A stretch of 64,000 nucleotides of DNA. Origin: Temnothorax longispinosus (Eukaryota > Arthropoda > Insecta > Hymenoptera > Formicidae). A program made the position numbers and the translations under genes. The notes below the pieces were generated by a model. The model ran no database searches, had not been told where the DNA came from, and was given only the letters and a program-made list of their open reading frames with translations. This document shows, one piece after another, positions 48,900 to 59,611 of the stretch. Position 1 is the stretch's first letter. Every line of letters starts with the position of its first letter. The stretch is taken from contig NC_092362.1 in the NCBI RefSeq assembly GCF_030848805.1, positions 6,014,001 through 6,078,000 on the forward strand. The letters run 5' to 3'.

Positions 48900-49800
48900 T
48901 TTATTTTGAACTGTCACCGAGAGAAATTAGAAAGTTAGCATATCAATATGCTATAGCTATTAAAGCAAACATCCCTGAAAGTTGGACTAAAAATCAAAAA
49001 GCCGGAGAAGATTGGTTCAGTTTTATGAAACGTCACAGCATATTAAGTTTAAGAACACCTGAAGCAACAAGTTTAGCTAGAGCTACCAGCTTTAATCGCA
49101 ATAATGTTGAATTGTTTTTTAATAATTTGACAAATTTTATGACACGTTTTGAAGTGCAATCGCATGATATATAGAACATGAATAAAACTGGAGTATTTAC
49201 GGTACAAAAACCAAATAAAGTAGTGGCAAGACGTGGTAGAAAACAAGTTGGATATATAACTTCTGCTAAGAGAGGACAGCTTGTCACATTAGCTTGCACC
49301 GTATCGACTACTGGAGCTTACATCCCACCATTTTTTGTATTTCCCCGAGTTCATTTCAAAGATCATTTTATTCGCGACGGTCCTGTGGGTAGTTCTGAGG
49401 GAGCAAATCCATCTGGGTGGAGAGATGAATGAAGATCTATTTCGTTTATACTTGATTTAAGTTTACATTATATTTCGTAAAGCATGTGAGATGCAATCAA
49501 AGTAATCGTGTTCTACTTTTACTAGATAATCACGAATCTCACTTATCAATAAGTGCTATTGATTTTGCAAAGAAAAACGGTATTATAATGCTATCATTTC
49601 CACCACACTACTCTCATAAAATGCAGCCGCTGGACATTAGCGTTTATGGTCCACTAAGAAAATATATAAATACTGCGATAGACTCATGGATATTAATTAA
49701 TCATTCAGACAGAACTATTAGTATTTTTTTTGACTCACCAACTCTTGATGCGCAACGAACGGAGTTATGCAGCATCATTTAGCTACGATGATACTGTAAC
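48900..49800 (+). pseudogene. decayed pogo/Tigger-type DNA transposase
   Basis: A broken frame runs from LSPREIRKLAYQYA through a CENP-B-type helix-turn-helix (SWTKNQKAGEDWFSFMKRHS) to a DDE_1 nuclease domain. Recognisable blocks are NMNKTGVFTV, KQVGYITSAKRGQLVT, PPFFVFPRVHFKDHF, LLLLDNHESH and SFPPHYSHKMQPLDISVYGP. The first catalytic Asp, normally in a [NV]xDE[TS]G block, is replaced (NMNKTG); the second (LLDNHE) and third (QPLD) are present. Stops interrupt the frame near 49171 and at 49430, and about 50 bases around 49435-49485 are scrambled. The N-terminal DNA-binding half and terminal repeats are missing. Non-functional remnant. Confidence 0.8.
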
Positions 49801-51459
49801 ATACAAACAAGATTCAAATTTAAAAAATGCTCAAAATAATTAACATTTTAAAAGATAATTTTTACGCGTCTCTAATTCGTCTTTTAATGATATTTAGCAA
49901 TAATTAGTTATTTACCGAAAAAAATATTTACAAGAATAAAATCTTTAATTTATCTGTCTTTAATTATCGAAATAAAACAATTTTAACTTATCGAAATAAA
50001 ACAATTCGAATAAAAGGAAACGAATCATTAATTTTATGTAGCTAAGAAATAATGATATTTACCCCAAGGTTGCTCCGTCGGTGCCCGATGTCTCTCTCGG
50101 ACCTCCTCCTCCTCTCACCGCACAGGACACTCGCGAGAAACACTCGCGGATAATAAACTACAATCGCGCGCGGACTAATTTCAGTAAAAGTCTTTCTCGC
50201 GCGATACTGTACGGCACTCCCGTTTGAAAAAGTCCTTTAGTCCGATTACTTGAACGGCACTCCCGAAGCAAACGCGACGAACCGGCTGCGGTTCGTTTAT
50301 TCAATTAAATCGGCGGACGAGGGTACGTTAGCTTCCCCGTCTTTAGATTTTTATCCAAGCAGAACAAGAGTTTTGCTTGGGTAAAATCCTCGTACTGGGT
50401 ACTGGGCCTTCCCACCTCGCCAAGGTCGTACCCGTGGGGAAGGAAGTACTTTACTACGTAATATAAAAGCACGTATTACAAAATCAAGTTATCGATATAT
50501 AAATATGGATAGACAGGCTACAAAGAATTTAGAATAAAATTGCGACATAATTAATAATTGTCTTCTTTTTCATTAAATAAATTAATAAAACAATAATTAG
50601 AATAATAATAAAAATCGCCCCGAGTCGTTCTACGTTCGATCACCGCGTTACTTTAATGACGACGAAATGTTCTAAGATGTCGGCAACTTGCCGCGACACT
50701 ACGCAAATCGAGCGGACGATTGATAAAGACACGCAGACGCGCGCCGTTGATTAATCAAAGATACCCTATTGAAATTAAATACAGCACGCGCAGTACGGTA
50801 TCGATCTCGTAAATCTCGTGAAAGCGAAACTGCGTTATTAATTTGCGCGACGAAGAATCGTGACTGCCGACCGCCAATTTACGCGACGCGAGATGCACGG
50901 GAATATGACGCATATTCGCGAAACGGGCGATGTATCACGGCGTTCCGTTACTCGAATCATTCGATACGACAGAGTATCACTCAGCCCTCATTTTCCCCGA
51001 GAGAATCGGAGATAAATCAACATCGGAGACGATTCCAAATGCTGCATTCGAATCTATAAATATAGCGAGACGAGCACCACGATTATCGCCGGCGAATATC
51101 ACGGCGAAAGTCAATCGTTCGCAATTGCCGTACGTACCTTCGCCCGTCTCCGCCTCCGGTATCTCCGTCTCGAGCGAGCGATTCGCGCGATACGTTAATT
51201 TCGACAAACACTTAACACACTCGGAAATTATTGAACGCGTATACGGCACGTACTCGCGCCAGGCGATTACTCCCGCGGCCGGCGCGGCCCGCGAAACGAG
51301 GAGCAGGAGTGCCAATCGCGGAAACAATAAGCGCGTTCCGAATAACACACACACACAGCACCAATAGCACGCAGCACGGCGACGGGCGCGCGGAGCACAA
51401 ACACTTCATACCTGTGTGAAATTCATCTGGAAAACGATAGCTGACTTCCGCAGCTTCGA
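49801..51459. other. probable mobile-DNA remnants between transposase and block C
   Basis: 49801-50050 is AT-rich. 50060-50460 is GC-richer: ACGGCACTCCC occurs twice here and once at 52052, and 50060-50120 matches 38350-38420 in reverse complement, so this is a repeat family. 50600-51430 is CpG-rich with overlapping open frames on both strands but no recognisable protein or splice structure. I cannot name the element. Confidence 0.4.
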
Positions 51460-51495
51460 GCCGCCCGCGAGCGGCGAGCCCAGGCGAGCCGAAAA

Positions 51496-51690
51496 AAACG
51501 TAAACAACCTCAGCTAGCAAGTGGCCAAACAGCAAGCGGCAATAATGCGATGGCTCGCGAGCGACGTTTTTTTTTCCCCAATTTCTCCGAAAAGACGTAA
51601 ACAACCTCGGCGAGCAAGCGGCCATAAGCGGCAATAATGCGACACGGCTCGCGAGCGACGTTTTTTTTTTTCTTCAATTTCTCCGAAATA
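51496..51690. repeat. two-copy ~95-bp tandem duplication at start of block C
   Basis: The unit starting GTAAACAACCTC and ending GCGAGCGACGTTTTTTTTT then CAATTTCTCCGAAA occurs twice (about 51496-51594 and 51595-51690). The following GGCTGAGTTTCNAAATTCATTGCC matches intron 3 of copy B at about 41611, so block C begins inside intron 3. Confidence 0.7.
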
Positions 51691-52417
51691 GGCTGAGTTT
51701 CAAAATTCATTGCCAGCGATGACAATCTATACTCTATACTATCTATAGTATACGTTAAGTGTACTATAGATTTCCAGCGCTAAAAAAGTCCATATAGGTA
51801 AATGGAAAGCGAAACGTATATGATTCGCGATTAATATAACCGTGTCGGTATGCCGCTCTTGCGCGATTGTAACGCGAAATTCATACGTCAGGAATTATTA
51901 ACTGTTCAAAAATGAATTAATCCGTTTTAAATACATTAAAGCGTTATTTCGACTCACTGCATACGCGATGATCGCGCGGCACTTTGCACGACGCGCTCAA
52001 CGACGGATTACATTCGCGCACGTATCATTTACAGAGATATAATCACGATCGCGCGCAACACGGCACTCCCAAAATCACGGATCATTTTCCGCCTAATTGA
52101 CGCTCGCTTCACTACGTAACGACGGGAGAAGAAGATTCGCGAGACGCGCGCCGAAATTCACGACACTCTGCCGCGGCGACGCCACACTTGTTAACACAAA
52201 CTACACAAAGGGCACGCACTCAATCGCGTTTTTCGGCCCGATTACCGTCTCCCGTTACAGCAATCTTACTACGATGCATTACTGTAATGAACGCACGAAT
52301 AGATTCGCATACTTAGATATACGAGTCGGAATCGAGGCAGGTATCCGCAGGGTACCGTGCGCGAAAACATGGCGGTCGCCCACTTGCCGAAGCGGATCGA
52401 TCACTTCGATCGATGGA

Positions 52418-52542
52418 GGCTGCGGTCCACTTGACGCTACAAAAATGCTTCCAAGTATTCCTCTTCTCTTTTCTTTCAATGAAGAAAGAAGGAGAAGAAG
52501 AACGCTCCAAAGCATTTGTGTAGCGTCAGATGGACCGCAGCC
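52418..52542. mobile_element. hairpin MITE, 125 bp
   Basis: Inverted termini GGCTGCGGTCCACTTGACGC and GCGTCAGATGGACCGCAGCC, continuing inward over about 35 bp (TACAAAAATGCTT). The loop is purine-rich. No target duplication is obvious. Confidence 0.65.
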
Positions 52543-53095
52543 GGAATCTCGCGAAATACGAAATACGCGTCTCGAGAGGTCACGATGCGACGAACGTCGA
52601 TCTCACGGCGCAGTTAACCGAATTAACCGAAATCATGCTAATCGCGGCCGTACTTCCTTGTTAAAACGTGTCACGATGCTGCATCGCTCGCAGCAGTCGC
52701 ATCCTCTGGCCTCTGGCCTGCGTCCTGCGACTACAACCACCCGCGACCACAACCAACCACAACTCACAAGACCACAATCCCCCGCGACGCTTCCGGTTAC
52801 CCTACTTGAAAATTTTGTGGCGTTACCAACTTCACGATATCACTGTAATTGAGGTGGTTTACGATCAAAAGCCAGTATTGGGATGCATATAAATTTTGCA
52901 TTATTAATATTATTAATAAATGCGTATATATTGTTAATAAATGATCGACGCGCCAGATCCTTTTGCACCTCAGTTAATCCGATGACGCGTGTATTACTAC
53001 TATTACTCTGTACTCTGTACTGTCCCAATCACCTGAAAGTAGGCAATTACATTTAATTTGGCGGAAATTCAAAGCGCGGCGCGATATGCTGTCTA

Positions 53096-53100
<5 letters not shown>

Positions 53101-53138
<38 letters not shown>
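53101..53138. repeat. GA microsatellite
   Basis: Pure (GA)n, 38 bases. Confidence 0.9.
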
Positions 53139-53142
<4 letters not shown>

Positions 53143-53688
53143 ATTACAGATAGAGTTATTGCAACGGAACAATAATATAAATTGCGTGAAATATTTGCAT
53201 TCTATTGAATTATTATAAAAAAAATGGATTTAATTTCATTTTCTTGATTTATTAAAATTAAAAATTATCTTTCGATTAATTTTTGTTCTGCTATGAGTTT
53301 TGCGCTCCTATGATCAACAAAGTTGCAATTATCTGATGAGACGCGATATAAAATTAATCCAACATAAGCAGCATAAAAAAGTTATATAATACACGGACGA
53401 GACACATTTTGATATTTTAATTAAAAGTATTTTTTATGTCAACTTGCAGGATTAAGAAATATTTGTAAGAAATGTATTTTTTCTAGTCTCTTGATATTAA
53501 TACGAACATTATACTATACTATTATAATAACATAAAGATACTAAAAACTATTATAATTAATTAAAAAATACTATATATTATAATATACACATATAAAGAT
53601 TACATTAGTATAAGATTTGATGCTTTTTATACAATGCATTCAGCCGCAAAAAGATTTATATTTGACGTAGTCTTGATTTATATCACAG

Positions 53689-54379
53689 GATTTATTCCTG
53701 GCCGCAACGACAGGCATACCTACGGCATGACTTTCATGAAAGCCGTGGAAGTCGGTGGCAAAGAATGGCACAAAACGCAAGAGAATATGTGGGAACAGGA
53801 CGCGATAAGGGCTCACGCTCTGACAGAGCGGACAGATCCGAAAAATCTTCCATCTCGAGCGAGGACAGATAATGTGGACTTTGAGATCGATGACGGTGAT
53901 GGCAAAGACAGAAGGACCTACGGTACTTGCATATTACGTTGCTTGTTAATTTCTGTCATTTATAATTTAATCTAACAATGCATAGTGCGTTATTCCAAAT
54001 AGAATTAATTAATATCGTTTACTTCTAAAATAATAACAAAAATAAAAGACCAAGTTGAAAGATATATATATATATATATATCTTTCGCTTCGAGCCTCAA
54101 TAGAACTTGATTCTTTTAATCAATTATTATAATCAGGACATTTTTGTTGAGGCTCGAAGCGAAGCATCAAGTTCCAAGAACTATTGTGTAATTATTTTCG
54201 TTGCAGATTATAATGTCGATTCAGAAAAACCGCCGATCCCCGGTTATACAGGCCACATTCCAGGAGCGAGACTTGAAGTTGATCATTCCAAGGGGTACGG
54301 TGAATCCGCCCGGATAGGATTTCGAAGTGTTCAAAAGGAACGTAATGAGAGGCACGCCAAGGAGGATATGGGCTATTAA
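53689..54379 (+). pseudogene. FAM166/CIMIP2 copy C, exons 4 and 5 only
   Basis: Exon 4 (53689-53922) and exon 5 (54207-54379) keep open frames, GT-AG borders and the phase-1 junction: GFIPGRNDRHTYGMTF... then DYNVDSEKPPIPGYTGHIPG. Exons 1 to 3 are absent. Exon 5 ends early (...KEDMGY, stop) where GGGCTATTAA joins sequence that in block A lies about 1.3 kb downstream of the stop, consistent with a deletion at a shared GGCTATTAA or GCTATTAA motif. Immediately beyond lies the intact 3' end of MCMBP, so this copy marks the ancestral tail-to-tail neighbour position. Probably not functional. Confidence 0.8.
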
Positions 54380-54553
54380 ACGGCTATTGAACTTTCGTCC
54401 TATTTCATAAAAATGTATACAGATATAATGGTATATAATTTTCACACATTATTATTATTAATGAAATAATTACAAAGATACGTAGAAAATAAATATTAGT
54501 ATCGCATTATTTGATGTACACTCGGTATTATAATTCTTTCCTGGGTCCAACGA

Positions 54554-57450
54554 TTACCTTCCGCGCTGTGGCAGCCTACTCATTCTTTCCATTTCCAATT
54601 GCACGGTTTTCTTCCAGCATTCTATATCTAGCGTCGTTTGTCCATAAGATAAAGACATTAATCTAGCGAAAACCATTAATGCGTGTAGGTTGTCTGCATC
54701 TATATTCTTGTTTGCACTGCGCATCTTCACAAAATCGTCTTGGATAGTCTGAACATATAACAAAATAATATAAGATAATTAAATATATATAAAAAAAAAC
54801 AAAGCCATTAAAGTAAATTGAATGAACATAGATATTAACGTCGAAAGAATCAAGCAAGTATGACATACTTTTGTGATTTCTTCATTAAAAACGAATTCTG
54901 CGTCCTTCAAGACTTCTATGTACTGACGCATATTCGCCAATCGATTCTCATCTTTCAAATACTGATGTGCAGCTTCAACTACCTGACTATATAAATTTTC
55001 CGAATCCGCATCGACATTTAAAATAATTTGAATGGGACACTATAAATAAACATTTCATTAGTTAATTTTCATAGAAAAAGAGTAATATACTTTATATGCT
55101 ATAAATAAATACTTACAGGAACGAACGACTTCACATCGGAAAAGATTAGAATTGGGATGTCTGTTTCGTATTCCATTGTGTAATACTTAAAGTCGTACGT
55201 CAGTTTTTGAAACGTAAGTAGATCAGAAAGGGCTTTATAATTTTCCTTGCCAGTCCCAGTAAGTGTACCGGTGGTTAAGCCTGTCTCGTCTATTACAAGG
55301 TGCGTATTATTGCTTAATTGAAGAATACCACTCGTCAATCTATTGCATTCATAATCCTTCCTGAAAACAATGCGAATATATTCATCATACGTGATATACG
55401 TGCATACTGACAATGTGCACTCAACGAGACAAACTTACTTCGGAATTAAAGCCAGTTCGTTCAAATTTTCCAAAGTCATCTCCAAAAAGTGACTTTTCTT
55501 TACAAATAATTTTAGAAAGTTATAAAACTCTTTCGGGAAGATCTTGAGTTTACTCGCTGGAAAATTCGTTACGTTCAACGGAAATGTACCGAGACAAAAG
55601 TAATCTCTCCTCATATATCTAAAAACATTACAAAAGATGAAATATTACAGAAATAACACGCTCAGATGTATATTTCTATAAAGGTATTAAGAAAAAATTA
55701 CATTGTAGAAAGCAGGTGACATATCAAGTAATCCGCAGCTAAGCTATCTCCAAATAGCAATTGACTTAATATTATGTGCAAATCACTCCTGATGAGCTGT
55801 GCTTTAGACATTATTTCCGGAGCATTTAAAATTTTTGGTTTTGTGAGCTCAATTATTTTTACTGCGTGTAACCGAGGTACTAGGGAAGCCGGTGGATTAT
55901 GAGTATGTATTTCGGCTTCGTTCATCTCATCATCTGAGCCATGAATAGTACTTAATATTGGATCCAACGATATAAATCCTATTACATCAATAACCTGGTT
56001 CAGTTTTAAGATAGTCTCATCATAAACCTGAAAAGTATTAAGAAAAATATACATCATATATATTTTTTATTTAATGTATATATATATCTATTTTTTTATT
56101 TAATATAATTTACCTTTACTATGCAAGCTCTTCCCCCATCAATTGGAATTGGAAAATTCAATATGTGATCTTCTGATAACATATTTTGAACTTTTGTATT
56201 GCTCATGTCTACATCATTACTATCTGAGACTTTCTCTTTTTTTGTAACAGGTTCCGAGCAATCCATTTCCTCTGAGTCATTATTATCCAAACTCCTTTTA
56301 CTGATACTATTGTTGTGTGTCGTTGCATCAGACGTCCGTGTATTCGTACTCTTTTCCTTTGCCCAGTCATTTAACCCAGGTATAGAAATCACAACGTAAG
56401 TTTGTCTCTCTGAGTTTTTATTCTTGTTGGAATACAACGATATTTCTTCGTGCGGCTGTACTCAAAATAAAAGTTAATAAACACTACTATAGACGAACAT
56501 TCGATAGATATTATGTTTCTGTGATAATGTGTATATCTGAGAGCGAGCGTGGCGTAGCAGACAGCGCACTGGTCTGCTAAACCAAAGGTTCGAATTTCGA
56601 ATCCAGTCCTGGTGGAACCAGATCCGACTCGGACTGTTGCGCCATTGAAATGAAATGATGATAATGGTTGCGTTCGGGAAGCGCGCTATTACATCATTTT
56701 ATCTTTATCACTCATCATCAGGTGTAAAACAAGGATAGAATAAGCAAATAGCACTAATAGCGTCTTCCCGAACGCACCAAATGTGTATGCAGTATTTATA
56801 CGTGAGAAAAACTGTTCTTATAGCATCCCACACCTGATCTGCATGTTACTTTAATCTAGACTCTGCTTCTTATCCGCTGCTCATGTGGTAGCAGGGACAA
56901 CACATTTCTGACAAGCACTGAGAAACCCATTTTAGTTGAATCAACTAAATCTTTTGGTTAACCAAAAATTTGGTTAACATAACAAAAAATTTTCCAACCA
57001 AAAAATTTAGTTGATTCAACTAAAATGGATTTCTCAGTGGTTTCACAGAGTCACACAAAATGGCTTCTAACGTATACAAGAAAAATTAAAAACAGATAGA
57101 TAATTTACCAGACATCGAGCCGCATCCATATACATCCCGGATCTAATGTTACTCTCCCCCGTGTCTGTGTTCTTCACCTCGTACTGCTTAAAATAATACT
57201 CAGGATTATACATATCCTGAATCATCCCTCGGAATCTGACCAACTCTTTATCTTTGATATCGTGTAATCGAGCATTGTTCAACAACGGTATTTCCATCAG
57301 TGCATCTGAACCTTCCAGAATTTGCTGACAGTCCGACTGATTTGCGACATAGTACTCCGGCGTCCAATTCTTTATCTCGATCGCTGGAATGAGAGAATCA
57401 ACATAAAATATAGCAGAGAACAAAGGAATTTCCTTAACCTTGTGTAACAT
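54554..57450 (-). CDS. MCMBP: MCM complex-binding protein
   Basis: Minus-strand exons in coding order: 57383-57109, 56455-56114, 56027-55702, 55618-55439, 55360-55117, 55039-54869 and 54748-54554. All phases agree, giving about 577 residues plus a short N-terminus (human 642). MCMBP is a nuclear protein that binds MCM3-7, supports MCM stability and helps unload MCM2-7 in S phase. Matches to the family include VRFRGMIQDMYNPEYYF, HTHNPPASLVPRLHAVK, FGDSLAADYLICHLLST, NTHLVIDETGL and SLSYGQTTLDIECW. Exon 56455-56114 also encodes an acidic, Ser-rich linker. The start is uncertain: the exon reads through to an ATG at 57450 (MLHKVKEIP...). Alternatively an acceptor at 57384 could join tiny upstream exons (57499-57474 and 57642-57632, starting MTCR), which also keep the frame. 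The intron before 56455 holds a SINE and two MITEs. The last 11 codons are duplicated in blocks A and B. Confidence 0.92.
56545..56660 (+). mobile_element. tRNA-Ser-like SINE
   Basis: Contains an A box (TGGCGTAGCAG), an anticodon arm with CTGCTAA (GCT, serine-like) and a B box (GGTTCGAATTTCGAATCC, with the core doubled). The 5' and 3' acceptor strands do not pair, so this is a SINE head or tRNA pseudogene rather than a working tRNA. It lies antisense inside an MCMBP intron. Confidence 0.55.
56666..56778. mobile_element. MITE with GCGTTCGGGAAG termini
   Basis: Ends GGTTGCGTTCGGGAAGCGCG and CGTCTTCCCGAACGCACC form an inverted pair of about 25 bases around an AT-rich 60-bp core, directly after the SINE. 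The GCGTTCGG start resembles the inner hairpin of palindrome 1 (GCGTTCGGAAACG). Confidence 0.65.
56916..57039. mobile_element. CACTGAGAAA-type MITE, 124 bp
   Basis: Ends CACTGAGAAACCCATTTTAG and CTAAAATGGATTTCTCAGTG; the arms continue TTGAATCAACTAAAT and AACCAAAAA. It shares its terminal bases with the element at 21201-21318 and lies in the first long intron of MCMBP. Confidence 0.7.
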
Positions 57451-57958
57451 AGAGTTTACAAGATCTATTGCACCTTGTACACCTTTCGTTTCCCTTAATC
57501 TTCCAAAAAAGAAAATCTAAATATATATCTATTTTATTTATTGAAGTATCGAAAGTGCGACGAGATTACACGACCAAAATAAACCGACTGCAAAGCACAC
57601 AATCTCGTGCATGTGCGGAACGCAGATATACCTACATGTCATTTTGAGAAAACTCGTGTTATCCCAACGTAATCACTAATCCTAATAAAGAAAAGCTGGT
57701 AGGCCTCCGTGCAAGATGACTTTCTCGATTGAGATCAGCAAAATTTGGCGGCAAAGTGTCAGCTGTCAGCACAAAGCAAAAAGTCGACTCCTCTCGCGAT
57801 TCTCTCACTCGCGATCGTAGCTCCAGGTGGCGCTGAAGATGCGTACTTTTTTTTTTTTTTTTTTTTTAAGAGAACAGGTGTATATCTGTATCCTGATATG
57901 GCGGCTGCTCCGTTATTATGCGATCGCGGGTACGACGTGAGATAGGAGGACCGAGACG
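57451..57958. promoter_or_regulatory. shared divergent promoter interval of MCMBP and COA7
   Basis: MCMBP (minus) and COA7 (plus) start from opposite ends of about 500 bp. The interval is GC-richer near 57580-57830, lacks an obvious TATA box at a fitting distance, and contains a 24-base T run (about 57847-57870). A bidirectional housekeeping promoter is the simplest reading. Confidence 0.5.
57898..57945 (+). other. upstream ORF in COA7 5' leader
   Basis: ATGGCGGCTGCT... encodes MAAAPLLCDRGYDVR and stops 13 bases before the COA7 ATG. If transcription starts upstream of it, this 15-codon frame would be scanned first. It is not in frame with COA7. Confidence 0.4.
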
Positions 57959-59611
57959 ATGGCGTACGACTTGAAGAAAGAGGAGGACGTGAAGGAGTAC
58001 CTGAAGAACCTTCACATAGAGTATCAGTTCGGTTGCTACAGCGAGAAAAAGCCGGAGGGTGAGTCAAGTTTAGAATCTAACCTCAACGGGTTCACAGATA
58101 ACGTTTTTGCTTCGGAAACAGTGTGCCACTTGCTGGGCGACTATTATGAGGCGGTGAACGCGGACATGGCGAAGGCCGCGTCGTTGTACAAGACGACCTG
58201 CGATCAATACAACTATGCCAGGAGCTGTGCGAAATTCGGCGATTTCAAAGCGATCGGTGAGTTCAACGAGAGAAGCACGAGAGCCACGAAATGCCACGAT
58301 TCACGAGGCGGCACGAGGTGCTCTAGCAGACGCTCGCAATGTTAGTTACGGCATCTGCGGTAGATGTCGAGAATGTCGTGGCGTCGGTCGTGGCGCAGAC
58401 TTCGAAACGTGAAATGGATGCAGTTACGCAATAAGGAATCAAACGCTCCCCTAATACTTCACATAGACAGATTTTCTAAAAACACATATAATACATAAAA
58501 TTGTATTTGAGGAGGATAGTTTGTTATATTTGAAATAATGCTGGCACAGCATTTTATTTCTAATTTGCGAAATTTACTTTAGCAGAAAAGTAAGATTTTA
58601 GAGTTCGTTCTGCATTGCAGAACTATTTTAATTATTCAAAGCGCAGTATTCCAATCTAATATTGAAGATCATCTTAAATTTAATTTTAAATATATTAAAA
58701 TCCCATAAAAAAACCGATGAAATAACTGTATGGCTATTAAAATCATTTAATCTGAAGTGATATTAAGATTCCATTTAGCCAGTGAAGCGATATAGCTCAA
58801 GGGTCCCCAATCTGATCTCTGTAAAGTTTTATCTGACTCGCCAAAAAATTTCAGTATTAAATTATATATTTTTGTATTTTGATTCTGCAACTTGGTCGGA
58901 CTTTTATAATATAAAAGAATTGTAAATAATAAATAATGTAAACATATTTTATTTTTATATAATTATTAAAAATAAAACTTACCCCTGGTCATTATAAAGA
59001 TTTTAATGTGGCCCTTTTGACAAAAAAGATTGAGAGCCTCTACTGTAGCTTCTTGAGATCTTAAATATAAGATCGGGCTAGAATATCTAAGTCTAATTAT
59101 TCTATTATATATTCTTCATAACGTTCTTTTTATTCACGCAGGTAAAGGCTGCAAGAAGGATTTACCGACGGCATACAAGTACATGTCGAAAAGCTGCGAG
59201 CTCAATGACGAGTCCGGATGTCTGCATGCCGGTGTCTTGGGAACGTCCAAGAACGACGTCGGAGAGAAGGATAGGGCCACTCAGGTCCAAGCGGGCGTCA
59301 GGTACCTGAAGAAGGCCTGCGACATGTACAACTCGGACAAGGCCTGTTTCTACCTATCGGGTATCTATCTGGGCGGCATAGAGGACGTTATCGAAAAGAA
59401 CTACAAAGAAGCATATAAGTTGTCGTTGAAGAGCTGCGAGCACGGCAATCCATATGCCTGCGCAAACCTGTCGCAGATGCACGCGCGCGGAGAAGGCGCG
59501 CAGAAGAATCCCGAGCTCGCCGCAACTTTTAAGAAACGCGCTATAGATTTACACGAAGAACTGAAACGAGTGCAGCCAGAATTAAAGTTTCATCAAGGCG
59601 TAAATCCATAA
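57959..59611 (+). CDS. COA7: cytochrome c oxidase assembly factor 7 (Sel1-repeat protein)
   Basis: Exons 57959-58058, 58122-58256 and 59142-59611 (junction phases 1 and 1) encode 234 residues; human COA7 has 231. COA7 is a mitochondrial intermembrane-space protein needed for respiratory complex assembly, with Cys-rich Sel1-like repeats. Visible repeats: VCHLLGDYYEAV...AASLYKTTCDQ, GCKKDLPTAYKYMSKSCEL, AGVRYLKKACDMYNSDKACF and YKEAYKLSLKSCEHGNPYAC; the C-terminus (AATFKKRAIDLHEELKRVQP) matches the family. Cys pairs spaced as in Sel1/Hcp proteins fit disulfide-stabilised helices. There is no signal peptide, as expected for a Mia40 substrate. Intron 1 is only 63 bases, has no stop and is a multiple of three, so retention would insert 21 residues; the spliced form aligns without a gap to the human repeat. 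The ATG at 57959 gives the conserved N-terminus. ATTAAA lies shortly after the stop. Confidence 0.93.

Larger units (their letters stand above)
51690..53688. other. intron 3 remnant of copy C with ~1.4-kb insertion
   Basis: 51690-51890 aligns with 41611-41810 of copy B and 53350-53640 aligns with 41825-42120. The ~1.4 kb between them is absent from B. The insertion is CpG-rich, includes a 251-codon plus-strand open frame (52097-52852) of biased composition with no recognisable domain, a MITE (52418-52542) and a GA run. It may be a composite of transposable-element fragments. Confidence 0.55.

Noticed and set aside
50930..51634. Overlapping 140-145-codon open frames on both strands
   Set aside because: No recognisable protein, no splice context and high CpG content; probably mobile-element DNA.
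52097..52852. 251-codon plus-strand open frame in the copy C insertion
   Set aside because: CpG-rich DNA with few stops in several frames. The translation is Arg/Ser/Thr-rich without recognisable motifs and runs through a hairpin MITE, so it is more likely repeat DNA than a gene.
56545..56625. Functional tRNA-Ser (GCT)
   Set aside because: A-box, B-box and anticodon arm are present, but the acceptor stem does not pair and the T arm is duplicated; a SINE head fits better.
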